NCBI GenBank assembly: GCA_020631735.1
Contig: CM036159.1
Coordinates: 22,793,511-22,857,510, forward strand
Source: Saccharum officinarum
Taxonomy: Eukaryota > Streptophyta > Magnoliopsida > Poales > Poaceae
Length of the DNA stretch: 64,000 nt
Direction of reading: 5' to 3'
Position numbers and translations under genes: made by a program. The notes beneath the pieces were generated by a model that was not told the origin of the DNA, did not search any database, and saw only the letters and a program-made list of their open reading frames with translations. Shown piece by piece: positions 32,310-44,361 of the stretch (position 1 is its first letter; each line of letters opens with the position of its first letter).

Positions 32310-32820
32310 GCTGACCGGACGTGCTGGTTCAACTGACCGGACGCGCCGGTCGCCCAACGGCTAACTCGTGAAGCACTGACCGGACGTGCTGGTCCAAACG
32401 ACCGGACGCGCCGGTCGCACAACGGCTAAGTCACGAAGCACTGACCGGACGCGCTGGTCCAACTGACCGGACGCGTCGGTCGCACAACGACTAACTGCTA
32501 AGCAACGACCGGACGCGCTTGACGCGCAGACCGGACGCGCTGCAAACGACCGGACGCACTGGTCCCGTGATTGACCGGACGCGCTGGTCATGCCTGACCA
32601 GCGCACAACAACACAATGACCGGACGCGCTGGAGAAATGACCGAACACCACAGTGCCAGCGTCCGGTTAGAGTCCAGTAAGCTCCTTGAACAACCGGACG
32701 CGTCTGATCGACTATGACCAGACGCGCTTCGCGTCCGATCATCAAACTGAAATACGCGCAGACACTGAACACTGACCGGACGCGTCCAGTCATGCAAAGA
32801 CCGCGTCCGGTTCAGCGCTC
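32310..32820. repeat. GACCGGACGCG minisatellite in the Sirevirus 1 LTR
   Basis: The unit GACCGGACGCGCTGGTC and variants recur more than 15 times, in pairs separated by CAACGGCTAA-type spacers in the left part. Many units are near-palindromic and each carries several CpGs. Confidence 0.88.
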
Positions 32821-32925
32821 GGTCATCTCTGTGACCTCCGTTCGCTTCCGTTTCTTTTCCGACTTTCAGCGTAGTGGAAAATAGTCGTTTCAACTCCTCG
32901 AAGACGCGAAGCGCGTCTGGTCATA

Positions 32926-32990
32926 GACCCTAAACCCTAAACCCTAAACCCTAAACCCTAAACCCTAAACCCTAAACCCCAAACCCTTTC
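32926..32990. repeat. Telomere-type (CCCTAAA)n array inside the LTR
   Basis: About seven consecutive perfect CCCTAAA units, then degenerate CCCCAAACCC, lie within the LTR between the CCGGACGCG minisatellite and the LTR start (minus-strand sense). CCCTAAA is the usual plant telomere unit. Being inside a retrotransposon LTR, this is interstitial and does not mark a chromosome end. Confidence 0.92.
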
Positions 32991-33434
32991 TACCACTCAA
33001 ACTCCACCGCCTTCGCAAACGTGCTAACACCACTAAGTGATCTTCGTCATGTGTGAGTGTGTTAGCATTTTCACAATCATTTTTTCGAGGCGATATTAGT
33101 TCTATTCAAATGCATATGATTATAAAATGCACACCTAGAGGCACTTAGGAGTTCAATAGCCGCGTCATTCCCCTCTTTATAGTACGGCTATCTATCCTAT
33201 AATGTAACCACACCCACTAGGTGTCTTGGTTACTAAAACACAACCCTTAAGCATATACCTTTGCCTTGATCACGTAGGGTTGCGTCCAAATCCAAGTGTG
33301 GCCATCATGATCACCATGTCCATCTTGCCACCAACCTTAGAATGTACTAATCCTCATATGCTACATACAACTTAGGCATAGGATTAGTACTTAGGCATTG
33401 TCACTAATTACCAACACCAAACATAGGACTTTCA

Positions 33435-34120
33435 ATCTCCCCCTTGTTGGTAATTGGTGACAAACCTTTCACAAAGATATTATGATAAAATTTTGATTGA
33501 ACCCATGTCACATTGTCCAAGTATATTACCATGTGTAAGAATTATGGACATGTGATAATAAATTCAAATTGATAGCAATAGCTCCCCCTACATGTATGCT
33601 ATATGTTTGGATTTTGGAAGCATACATGTTAGATAGGAAAATATAAGAGCATTGACTATCAATAGGTGCTAAGTGTTTAAGATTATAGACCTTTGAAGTG
33701 TGATACCATCGGAGTAGCGATAAACACCATCTTAGCACCTTGTGTAGTTAGATTCCACTTGGAAAAGCACAAACATAACTAGAAACCTCGTGAGATCAAC
33801 ATTATAAGCAAGGTTCTAGTACCACTTTGAAAAACATGAAGCAAGAAAAATCTAACTACTTCCTATTCATGCTAGTACCACAATATACCATTCAAATTAT
33901 ACTAGCAAGTCACCACACAAGCAAAGTATCGGAGAAAAAGAAATGCATAACTATGCATCATACATATGAAGTGCACATGTAGATGCAACATTCATATTTA
34001 AGAGCTTGCTCCCCCTACTTGTGTGCTCAAAATTATCTTTGTGAACAATAATTTTTCTCCCCCTTTGTGCTTCTCCTCCTTTGAGTTCTATCTTTGTGAA
34101 CAACAATTTCTCCCCCCTTT
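33435..34120 (-). promoter_or_regulatory. Multiple polypurine tracts upstream of the Sirevirus 1 3' LTR
   Basis: Purine-rich AGGGGGAG-type tracts on the minus strand occur at 33435-33445 (next to the LTR), 33581-33589, 34009-34016, 34057-34065 and 34110-34119. The last two sit in a local duplication beginning ATCTTTGTGAAC. Several PPT-like tracts are a described feature of Sireviruses. The one at 33435 is the probable plus-strand primer; the others are possible additional primers. Confidence 0.75.
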
Positions 34121-34557
34121 GGCACCAATAACCACAAGGGACCAATTTTAGATAGATTATCATGTTGAAATCTGGGGTGAGGATCAAGTTTGTGATTTAA
34201 CCTAGATTGCTTGCATAAACAAAATGCTTCGGTTTGATCCAAGGGCAAGCTTCTTCACACCTCACTAGAAGGGTTATCATGCACCATGTTGAAGCAAATA
34301 TTTAGACAAGTTTTCTAGATTAAACACTTAGGATCATAAGCTACTTAAACAAGTTATATGCTACCACTAGATCATACAAGACATGGAAACAATAGTGGCA
34401 CCATATAAACTTCAAATTCATTTAATTTTCATGAATGAGCCTAGAACATGTAAATTATGACTAGATGCACTAAACAAGTCCTTAGCATAGAATGTATGAC
34501 ATGTCAACCAAATATACCTTGGGGCTCGAAGGAGAGGCATGTCATATATGGGGTGCA

Positions 34558-37500
34558 TCAACTCATGTTGGAGAAGTCAAGTATGTTCAACTCATTCTTT
34601 AGCTTGTGAAATCTCTTCTCATCAAGTGGCTTGGTGAATAGATCGGCTAATTGATCTTCGGTGCCCACACTCTCAATAGCAATGTCACCCTTTTGTTGAT
34701 GATCTCTAATGAAATGATGACGGACATCAATATGCTTTGTTCTTTGATGTTGAACCGGATTGTTGGTTAGCTTCACGGCACTTTCATTGTCACATAGCAA
34801 TGGCACATTCTTGAAATTGATTCCAAAATCTTTCAATGTTGCCTTCATCCACAAGATTTGTGCACAACAACTACCCACGGCGATGTATTCGGCCTCGGCG
34901 GTAGATAGTGCAATACTATTTTGCTTCTTGGATGACCATGAGATAAATGATCTTCCCAACAATTGGCAAGTTCCAGAAGTGCTCTTTCTCTCCACTTTGT
35001 CACCGGCATAGTCGGAATCCGAATATCCAACTAGCTCAAAGCTTGCACCTTTGGGATACCAAAATCCAACTTCTTATGTATGCTTCAAATACCTCAATAT
35101 TCTCTTTGTTGCCTTCAAATGACTTTCTCTTGGTGAGGCTTGAAATCTTACACACATGCATACACTAAACATCACATCAGGCCTTAATGCCATCACATAG
35201 AGTAGGCTACCAATCATTGATCTATATAGCTTTTGATCCACCATGTTACCACTCTTGCCACTATCCAAACTTCCACTAGTGCCCATTGGGGTTGTAATAC
35301 TTTTCGCATCTTCCATGCCAAACTTCTTGAGCATATCTTTGATGTACTTAGTTTGGCTCACAAATGTACCTTCTTTCATTTGTTTGATTTGAAGTCCAAG
35401 AAAGAAACTAAGTTCACCAATCATTGACATTTCAAATTCCTTTGCCATCATTTTTCCAAACTCATCACAATAATCTTGATTGGTTGAACCAAATATGATA
35501 TCATCAACATATATTTGTAACACAAACAAGTCTTTCCCAAACTTCTTGAGCATATCTTTGATGTACTTAGTTTGGCTCACAAATGTACCTTCTTTCATTT
35601 ATTTGATTTGAAGTCCAAGAAAGAAACTAAGTTCACCAATCATTGACATTTCAAATTCCTTTGCCATCATTTTCCCAAACTCATCACAATAATCTTGATT
35701 GGTTGAACCAAATATGATATCATCAACATATATTTGCAACACAAACAAGTCTTTCTCAATCTTCTTGGTGAATAGTGTTGTATCAACTTTGCCCATGTCA
35801 AATCCTTTGGATAGCAAGAAATCCCTCAATCTTTCATACCATGCTCTAGGTGCTTGCTTCAATCCGTACAAAGCTTTTCTCGATTTGTAGACATGATTGG
35901 GTTTCTTGTCATCTTCAAAACTGGGAGGTTGCTCCACATACACCTCCTCTTAGATGTACCCATTGAGAAATGCACTCTTTACATCCATTTGATATAGCTT
36001 AATATTGTGAGCACAAGCATAGGCAAGTAAGATCCTAATTGCTTCCAATCTTGCAACCGGGGCATAAGTTTCACCAAAGTCAAGACCCTCTATTTGTGTG
36101 TAACCTTGAGCCACTAGTCTTGCTTTGTTCCTTACTACTATCCCATCTTGATCTTGCTTGTTGCGAAAGACCCATCTTGTTCCAATGACATTGTGATCCT
36201 TAGGCCTTTCAACTAGTTCCCATACTTCATTTCTCTTGAAGTTGTTGAGCTCTTCATGCATTGCATTTACCCAATCCGAATCTCTTAATGCTTTATCAAT
36301 GTCCTTGGGTTCTTCCATTGATACAAAAGAAGAGTGAGCACAAAAAAGATGCCAATCTTGATCTAGTTTGAACTCCCCTTTGTATGTCACCAATGATGGA
36401 ATCCAATGGATGGTTTCTTGCAATGTTAGTTGGTTGAAGCACTTGGACTTGATTGCTTGGATGTTGATGTTGATCATGAGTTGGAGATGATGAACTAGCC
36501 ACTTGTTGATCTTGTTGCACTTGAGATGATGTACTAGCTTGATTTTGCATTAGAGAACCACTAGCTTGTGTAATTGGACTTTGGAGCACTTGAGCTTTGT
36601 TGTCATCCACATCAATCACTTGCTTTGGCCTAATATCACCAATATCCATTTCTTTCATAGCATTAGTCAATTGAGTTCCTCTCACATCATCTAAGTTATC
36701 TTCCTCATCTTGAGAACCATTTGTTTCATCAAACTCAACATCATGCACTTCTTCAAGTAAACCACTAGCCAAATTCTAAACTCTATAAGCTTTGCTAGTA
36801 GTTGAGTAACCAAGTAAGAATCCTTCATCACATTTTTTTCAAACTTGCTCAATCTAGTGCCCTTCTTCAAGATGTAGCATTTGCAACCAAATACCCAAAA
36901 GTATGCAATGTTGGGCTTTCTTCCATTCAATATCTCATATGGTGTCTTCTTTAGGAACTTGTGGCAATAGAGGCGGTTGCTATAGAAGCAAGCCGTGTTG
37001 ATTTCTTTGGCCCAAAATGAATGACTCACATTATACTCATTCAACATTGATCTTGCCATGTCAATTAAGGTTCTATTCTTCCTCTCAACTAGGCCATTTG
37101 ATTGAGGTGTATACTTGGCTGAGGATTGATGTTTGATTCTAAGCTCATCACATAGTTCATCAACTCTTGTGTTTCTAAACTCACTTCCATTATCACTTCT
37201 TACTTTCTTGATTGTGGTCTCAAACTCATTTTGCACTCTCTTGATGAACTTCTTGAATATGTCAAATACATCACTCTTGTCCACAAGAAAGAATACTCAT
37301 GTGTATCTAGTGAAATCATCCACAATCACAAAGCCATACTTGTTGCCACCAATGCTTATGTATGTAGTTGGCCCAAATAGATCCATGTACAACAACTCAA
37401 ATGCCTTGGAAGTACTCATAATGCTCTTCAATGGATGAGTGTTGCCCACTTGCTTTCCGGCTTGACATGCACTACATAGCTTATCTTTCTCAAATGTGAC

Positions 37501-37977
37501 ATCCTTCAAGCCTCTAACTAAGTTATGCTTCACTAACTTATTCAATTGCTTCATGCCAACATGACCAAGTCTTCTATGCCATAACCAACCTATACTTGAT
37601 TTGGTGAGCAAGCATGTTGAAAGTTGAGTGTCACTAGCATTGAAATCAACCAAGTATAGATTCTCATATCTAAAGCCCTTGAAGATTAAATTAGAGCCAT
37701 CAACACTAACTATCTCCACATCATCAACACCAAATATGCACTTGAAACCAAGATCACACAATTGAGCAACCGAGAGAAGATTGAAGTTCAACTTTTCAAC
37801 TAAGAGCACATTATAAATGCTATGATCATTAGAGATTGAAATCCTTCCAAGAGTCTTTACATCACCCTTGCTATTGTCACCAAATGTGATGTTATCAATG
37901 CCACTATCATTTGATTTGAGAGAGTTGAACATTCTTGAATCACCGGTCATATGTTGAGAGCACACACTATCAAGCAC
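34558..37977 (-). pseudogene. Sirevirus 1 pol: protease, integrase, RT, RNase H (broken)
   Basis: Protease at the start (about 37977) reads DSV where the family has DSG. The integrase has the HRRLGHVG...CSACQAGK zinc-binding region and all three catalytic-type acidic residues (MDLFG, SDNGSEF, VERKNRT), but a TGA near 37289 splits it. Frame changes lie around 36700-36770 and 36400. RT begins near 36290 ([22 protein letters not shown]). Stops lie near 35951 and at 35599-35601. The YVDD segment is present twice because of a 219-bp in-frame duplication. RNase H (SSKKQNSIALSTAEAEY, QRTKHIDVRHHFI) ends at 34558. Not expected to make active enzymes. Confidence 0.9.
35321..35758 (-). repeat. 219-bp in-frame tandem duplication of the RT active-site segment
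   Basis: Copies at 35321-35539 and 35540-35758 are nearly identical. At 219 bp (73 codons) the duplication keeps frame, repeating QIYVDDIIFG through LKKFG. The copy that would be translated first (35540-35758) carries a stop where the other has a glutamine codon, plus a few silent-looking changes. Confidence 0.92.
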
Positions 37978-38055
37978 CCAATGCCTTCCTCCGGCCTTAC
38001 AATTGACCTACAAAACAAATTAATGTTTCTTAGGTACCGATACTTGCTTGGGTCC

Positions 38056-38949
38056 TTAGAGGTTAGTCACTAAGCTCTTTGGTACCCAAATGGCCTTCTT
38101 ATTTGGACCTACAATTGGTGTACCAATAAACTTAGCATGCACACCTTTCTCACCCTTGGTAAGCACATAACAAGAATCAAAAGGAATGTAATCCATTTTA
38201 GCATGAAACTTGTTGTTGTTCTTGTTCATTTTATTACAATTAATCTCTAGATGCCCAACTTGCTTGCATCTATTGCAATAACGACCATTGCTCTTCACAA
38301 AGCGAGGCTTTGGAGTAGCAAAGGTTGCCTTGCCCTTCTTGGGAGTGTAGCCCAAACCCTCTTTGTTAAGAGAGAACCTTTGGCTACCCAAGCATTTTAG
38401 CAAGCGGGCATCCCCACCATAGGCATTGCCTAATGCGCGGGTGAGATCATCCACCTCTCTCTTGAGAGTCTCATTCTCAACCACAAGTGATGAATCACAA
38501 GTAGTAGAGGTAGAGTTGGTTGTGGTGGATGATGATGAGCTACATGAAGCATTAGTAGGACCAACAAATAAAGAATCATCAATAATATCACATGTTAGTC
38601 CAATATCACAAGTGACAATCACTTGCTCCTCCTTAGCTTCCTTCATGACCTTCTCCAACTTGAGGTCCTTTTCCTTGATGAGCTCAAGTAGAGTGGAGTG
38701 GGCTTCCTTAAGCCTAGTGTGAGCAACTTTAAGATCCTCGTGGTCTTCCTTTAGACACTCACGAGAGGCCTCTAGCTCATCAAAGGATTTCCTAAGAGCT
38801 TTGAGCTCTTGTTCAATTCCTTTGCACTTCTTACTCTTTTTGAGAGCTACAAGCTCCTCCATCAAGGCATCATTTTCATTGTTCTTGGCAATGAGCTCTT
38901 GTTCCAAGATTTTGTATTTCTTGGTTGTCCTCTTGTAGCCCTTGCTCAT
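38056..38949 (-). pseudogene. Sirevirus 1 gag, C-terminal part (coiled coil + CCHC)
   Basis: A 297-codon open frame. About the first 110 residues are a Lys/Glu/Leu-rich coiled coil (LEQELIAKNNEN, LKALRKSFDELEA). A Ser/Thr-rich linker follows, a second short helix, then one CCHC zinc knuckle (CNRCKQVGHLEINC) near residue 230. The end is IWVPKSLV, as in element 2. The N-terminal gag domain lies beyond the insertion at 38993. Gag forms the particle core and binds RNA through the knuckle. The stop at 38056 and lack of the 5' end make it a fragment. Confidence 0.85.
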
Positions 38950-38993
38950 TTGATCTATTATGCCTAATAGATCATCCTTAGAGTAGTCCTCAT

Positions 38994-41900
38994 TGTAACA
39001 CCCCAGGTGTTTATCACCAATTAAGTAGTGGGTTTAAGCTCAAACATGATAGATTAGTGGAGACGACGATGCCAAAGTCAAACCTATGGAAATAAACCCT
39101 AACCTAAACTTGGATATTGCATCCTTGCTTACATATAGGCTCAATTAAAAGATATAGGCTTGGGTGTTGTTATCAAAGTATCTTCACATGTCTCACATCA
39201 ATAACTATCTATATTGATCCCTGGAAAAGTTTCATGAAGTTTGAAATCAAAAAGTCACATGAAATGATAAGTTCCATTCCTATTGGAATTTGCCCCATTA
39301 AGTTAATGGAACTATAGAACATCAACCAAACCTTGCAAACTTGCCCAAATGACTCTAGAGGGACTCTACAACAAAAGTCATGAAGGGTTCATGTTGAGCA
39401 AATGTCAAGAAAATGCCCCGATTGGCCTAAAACCCTAGTTTCGGCTGTATCGAGTTGATACTTTGACCAAAGTAAAAGTTGGACTTCTGTACCACTTATG
39501 AGGTTTGACCTTAAACAAAAGTTGTAGTTCATCTTGTTTAGAACAAACTTTGTTTAATGGTCAAGAGCTGGTTGGGCCTCTAACCTAGTCAAATAGAGAT
39601 CACAATGTGGAATCAGCTGTTGTTTTCAACACTTAGAAAAATATTCTAAGTCCTTGTTGTGACAGCAGCAAGTTGGTTACTTTGCGACATTTTATCTCCC
39701 AATTTCATATGGTAGCTCAATTAGGTTCCTTAATATGAGTTGTAGTACTTTTCATGATGGAAACAATGGATCAAGTGTCACTCAAAATGGAGCTTAGTTG
39801 GACCATCTGTAAGAGTTTCCAAAACAGTAAAAAGTTGTTTTATCACTTTTTGACCTTGACATGTTGACATGCCGCGTTCTCGAGATTTTGTTAAACAACT
39901 TCACATGGTCCCAATATAAAAGTTGGAGTGTAGATGGTGTAGAAGAGCATACAAGAAGATGGCATCAACAGGACTTGATTTTGGCCATCAATTTTGAAGT
40001 TGTTAATTGTCATCAATGCTTTGACAATGCCATTTTGGAAGTTAATTATCTCCTAATCCAGAACCCAAATGCCCATGACCCCTTAATCAAAGTTGTAGAG
40101 TATACTGAGGTGAACAACTTTGACAACTGGCCTATGTCCAAATTTCCACCCGAGCTGGCCTAAAACGGAGTCTCAAACCGGCTGCTCCATTGCGCACCAC
40201 GTATTCGGGGAAATGCCCCGACGGGCGACACGCGCCTAGTGCATGGTGGCCATGCACGAGCCGAGCACCCCACTACCGTCCGCATGTCCCAGCGTGTTAG
40301 GCGTCGAAGGGGATCCGTTCCTGGCTCACCTGCTCACCCTACACTCCCTCCTCGCTCTCTGGCGCTCGCTTGCGCATAGCGTGGTCGTGTCCGCCATGGG
40401 CGCCGGAGCGGGGCTCCGAGCTCGCCGCTGCCAAATCCACTACCGCGGCAGCGCCTCTATCTTCCTTCACCGCGACCATAGCTACATCATGGCCTCCTCA
40501 ATCTCGCTAACTTACCCGTGCCATAGTAAGCCGTCGAGGTAAGGGAAATCGTCACGGTGACCGGCCATGGCCGCCATTGCCGCTCGTGCTCGAGCTCGAT
40601 GTGGGTATGCCGCCTCGGTCCACCGTTGTCCGAGTTGCGTCCCTCTGCACATGCGCGCTCCTCCAGGCAAGCCACCGCGCTCCTCCCCGGGCCAAGGCCG
40701 TCGCCGGGGCACGGCCAGCCGCGGTGGCGCTGCTACCGACCACAGGCGCTCGTGGTCCCGCCTCCTCCGAGCCGGTCAGGCAAGGTAGTGTGTACCAGTG
40801 GGTGCACGTGGGCCCCCTGGTGCCGCACGAGCGTCCTCGCCGCCGGCGACCGCCTCACCACCAGATGGCCGGCCGGCGCTCGTCCTCCTCTGCTCTGCCG
40901 GCGGCATGAGGAAGATGAAGGTCGAATCCCCCTCGGTGCCTCTCTCTTATATGACAAATGGGCCCGGCCAGACTGTGGGCCCCATATGTCGGTTTAAGTA
41001 GTGGCTAGCTTGGGTAGGTTATCGGGTACTTCTAGCAGATCCAGTTAGGGTGTGGGAGATTTAGTTTTTTTGAATTTCAGAAATTATGTAAATCTTCAAA
41101 TATTCATATCTCATGCTAGGAGACTCCAAAATTAGTAAAAGTGGACTTTTTAGAAACCTTGAGAAGTGATCTATGCGATAGAGTCATAAAATGTTACATG
41201 TTTGTAGATGTTTTCTGATGTCTTTATTTAAGTGTTAAAAATGCTCTTAAATACCTTTGAACTTGACCAGAGCAAGATCTAGAGTTTTAGAACTCCAAAA
41301 ATAGTGATTCTTGTTTTGTTAATTTTGTGATGACTTTCACTTGCTAGAAAAAATATTAAACACCCTAGTTGTTTACTGTTTTCTTAAGATTGTGATTTGA
41401 CCTTGATAAATAAGGAAAACTACATTATATTACTTGTTACTTTATATCTTGAGTTGTGTTGATTCAAATGATGTGAGATTTTTATGGTAGTCTTATCATG
41501 CTATGAGTGTACTGTGGTATAAATTTTATGGTCATTGCTTACTGCATGATCAAGTTATTGATTTAACTTATTTATAGCTTGATAAATAGCTTATAAATAA
41601 TATATAAATGATAAAATAGAAAATGTTGTTCCTTTACCTTACTATGATGTTTCTATATCATATTGATTCATAATATGGCCTTGTGTTTATAGAAAATATT
41701 GAGTGTTAAGTTTAACTTGCTCTCATATGATTTATTGCAATAGCTATTGGTCTTTTTCATAGAGGTTGGTATACTTGTCCAAATGACTTGAAATTTGGAC
41801 AGTAGACTATTGAGAACATATGTAGGCCACTGTAATTTTGGTAGAATTTATTGTGCATTTTTGATAGGTATTCATAATTCCACCTAATTATCTAAATAAA

Positions 41901-44261
41901 TTAAGAAAATGTATTAAAAGAATTTATTTAGTAATTGACACTATGTTTTCTTATGTTCATTAGTCATGTATGAAAGGTTGGTAAAGTTGGTTTTGCCCAA
42001 TTATATGTTTGCAACGGAAGTTAATAATTATTTCTTGCAAATGAGGTTTCTGGACAGATCTGGGAACTGGCAAAGTTCTTCATGATGATGTTCTTTGTTG
42101 TGAAACTTATTTATACAAAGTTGTAGATAATTTATGTATCTAACTTCTGTTAAAATTTGTGGCATTTAACAATGTGGTTTAGGAGTTATAGCTGTTTAAA
42201 GTTAGAGTACAGAATTGCTTGCTCTCTGTTTGTCAGGAACAGATTCTGGAACTTTGTATTTTTGACTTGTTTAACTTATGAATCATGCTGTGATGATTAT
42301 AAATGAAATATAGATAATTTCATAAGCTTTCCAAGATGTCTTCTTGCAAGTCATTTGGATTTAGGGATCTCTAGTTATGATTAAATTACTTAGCTGCTGT
42401 TCTGATGCCAGAATGTGGCATTTCTAGTTTTAGTGCTTTGATTAACTTGCCATGCTTGTGTATTGAAGTGTGACACATGTCTTTGTTGGTACTTGGTTTT
42501 GGTACCCTAGGATCTTATAAGACTTATGTCTTGATTGAGTATTTGCAATTCTATTTATGTCTTGTGAGGATTAAGTAATTAGCTCTAGGTGTTTATGAGA
42601 ACCTTGTATGCTGGTTTGATTACTCTGTTTATTGCACTTCTATGCATTCATACATATGCTTATTGCATCTCATTTAGTACGCTAGCTGAAGCACGTGAAG
42701 GACCTGATGTGGAGCCAAACCCGAAGATGGAGTTGGTAGATCCATCCCAAAGATAGAAGGACCGGACAAGTGTTAGATTGAAAGATACTCGCCAAGCAAG
42801 TTTTATCTGACATACTCTAACTTGAGTCGGATTCCAGGCAAGCCCCGGGGCATTATAAGCCTCCTATCTTCAAGCAATTAATTCATATATGTTATAAGTA
42901 TTGTTGCATTAAGTGATAGGAGTTGGTTGGAAAACTCTTGCTGCATTATATCATTCCTTGTCCAGATATATGAATCCTTGAATCCTACAAAGACTAGGAT
43001 CGAGTAGATGCTTAGCCTGCTTTAAGCGGTAGAAGTCAGGTGATTTCCTGTCACCTATGAGATATAGGGATATTCATATATGGCACGGTTGGCTATATGT
43101 GCTATCGTGGGATGGAACCATGTGTTAATAAAATGAAATGAGACGGGCGGATGACGATAGAGAAGCAACAAGGCATGGAGGTCTTGGTGTGGGATCTATC
43201 CCGTCTGAGTCGTTTAAGGACTGATTCGCTGTACGTCCTTGAGTCATGTTGAACGCAGTCTAACATTAGTTGGCCGGATAAGTCGTCCGACCGCGAAGCT
43301 GAGTAATGTGATTCAGGCCGGGAATCGAATGGTAGGTTGCTTCTTGGAGGAGAGAAAGATGTGCTTGGGACATTGGCGTGAGACCAAGGGGGGTTTAGAG
43401 TCCCTACACCTGGCAGAGTGTCGCCCTTGGTCGCGACATTATTCGGGACCGCGATTCCTGAATCATATGAAACGGTGGCCTGCGACCCTGCGGGTCTGCA
43501 CGGTGAGTGTTAGAAATACCCCTCTAGCTGGATAGGAATTCGATTCGAATCGCCGTCGCTCCGGTTAGTGAGCTGACTGACTTGAGCAGCGGCAACATAG
43601 ATTCAATTAAATTGAACTGATGGTTAATTGGATCACGATGGAAAGGTTGCCTCAATTTATACCTGCTATGGTTAATATTGTTTACTCCTAATAAAGTGAG
43701 TGCTCTAGTACAGGTTCTAATATAGATGATAGGTTAATGATAATTAACTTGATGCTTAAGCATTAATGATTGATCATCTATATTAAGCTTTTTATGCAAA
43801 TTGTTGTCAAGCTAGCCCCACTTCATATTAGCCTTGCATGATCCTTAGTGTACCTTATTCTGGTTTCTGACGGGTAAGTCTAGCTGAGTACTTTGTCGTA
43901 CTCAGGGTTTTATCCCCACTTGTTGCAGGGTTATGATGTATCATGGCGACTGCAAGAGTTGGTTGGCTCCTGCCGTAGAGGCGGAGTGTGATCATGGGCA
44001 TGATCCTGCTTAATTACCTTATCTCTAATGCTTTTTGGAAGTCGACGTGGTATTGGGTGTATTTGAAATAAAAAATAATGTTAGTTTCAAATTACTTTGC
44101 TTCCGCTACTTTTCTGTAAGATTCTAATAACTATGTTGAACTCCGATGTATATTGAATTACTTGTGAAACGATGTAACATGTGACTTGTTATGTTGAATC
44201 ATTACGATCTTGCTTGTATGTTGTTTGGTAAAATTCCTCGTGATTTCATTGGACTACCAGA
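38994..44261 (+). repeat. Chromovirus (Tekay-like gypsy) LTR, plus orientation, truncated by the gap
   Basis: Starts TGTAACACCCCAGGTG directly in Sirevirus 1 gag. Its blocks match the reverse complement of the LTR at 57022-61861: the GC-rich core (40180-40990), the GGTAGGTTGCTTCTTGGAGG region near 43330, and TTTGCTTCCGCTACTTTT near 44096. The last matching bases GACTACCAG (44252-44260) correspond to a site about 105 bp from the LTR end, so only the tail is hidden by Ns. No internal region follows, so it may be a solo LTR or a 5' LTR whose element is missing. Possible left target site CTCAT. Open frames in the GC-rich core are composition effects. Confidence 0.85.
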
Positions 44262-44361
44262 NNNNNNNNNNNNNNNNNNNNNNNNNNNNNNNNNNNNNNN
44301 NNNNNNNNNNNNNNNNNNNNNNNNNNNNNNNNNNNNNNNNNNNNNNNNNNNNNNNNNNNNN
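44262..44361. other. Assembly gap (100 Ns)
   Basis: Exactly 100 N characters, the conventional length for a gap of unknown size. The sequence after it does not continue the LTR, Sirevirus 1 or the outer copia element, so the gap hides a long stretch or marks a misjoin. Confidence 0.99.

Larger units (their letters stand above)
31360..33434 (-). repeat. 3' LTR of Sirevirus-type copia element 1
   Basis: In plus orientation it starts TGAAAGGTCTTGATGG and ends CATAGGACTTTCA, so on the minus strand it runs TGAAAGTCC to GACCTTTCA. It sits next to an AGGGGGAGAT polypurine tract at 33435-33445. 2075 bp. The probable 5-bp target site on the left is GCGAG (31355-31359); its partner is not in the window. 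It contains the CCGGACGCG minisatellite and a telomere-like array. The GTGAATAG/CACCCCCC end region resembles the LTR end of element 2 (52321-52353). Confidence 0.88.
33435..38993 (-). mobile_element. Sirevirus-type copia element 1, internal region
   Basis: Minus-strand order from right to left: gag C-terminal part, protease, integrase, RT, RNase H, polypurine tracts and LTR. The element is cut at 38993 by a chromovirus LTR, removing the gag N-terminus, primer-binding site and 5' LTR from view. The gag coiled coil and multiple PPTs place it with the Sireviruses. Confidence 0.88.

Noticed and set aside
32926..32990. CCCTAAA repeats as a chromosome end
   Set aside because: Only about seven units, fully enclosed within a retrotransposon LTR with sequence on both sides. 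Interstitial, not telomeric.
40243..41001. GC-rich open frames in the chromovirus LTR
   Set aside because: The homologous LTR at 57022-61861 has the same GC-rich core but different frames. LTR composition, not genes.
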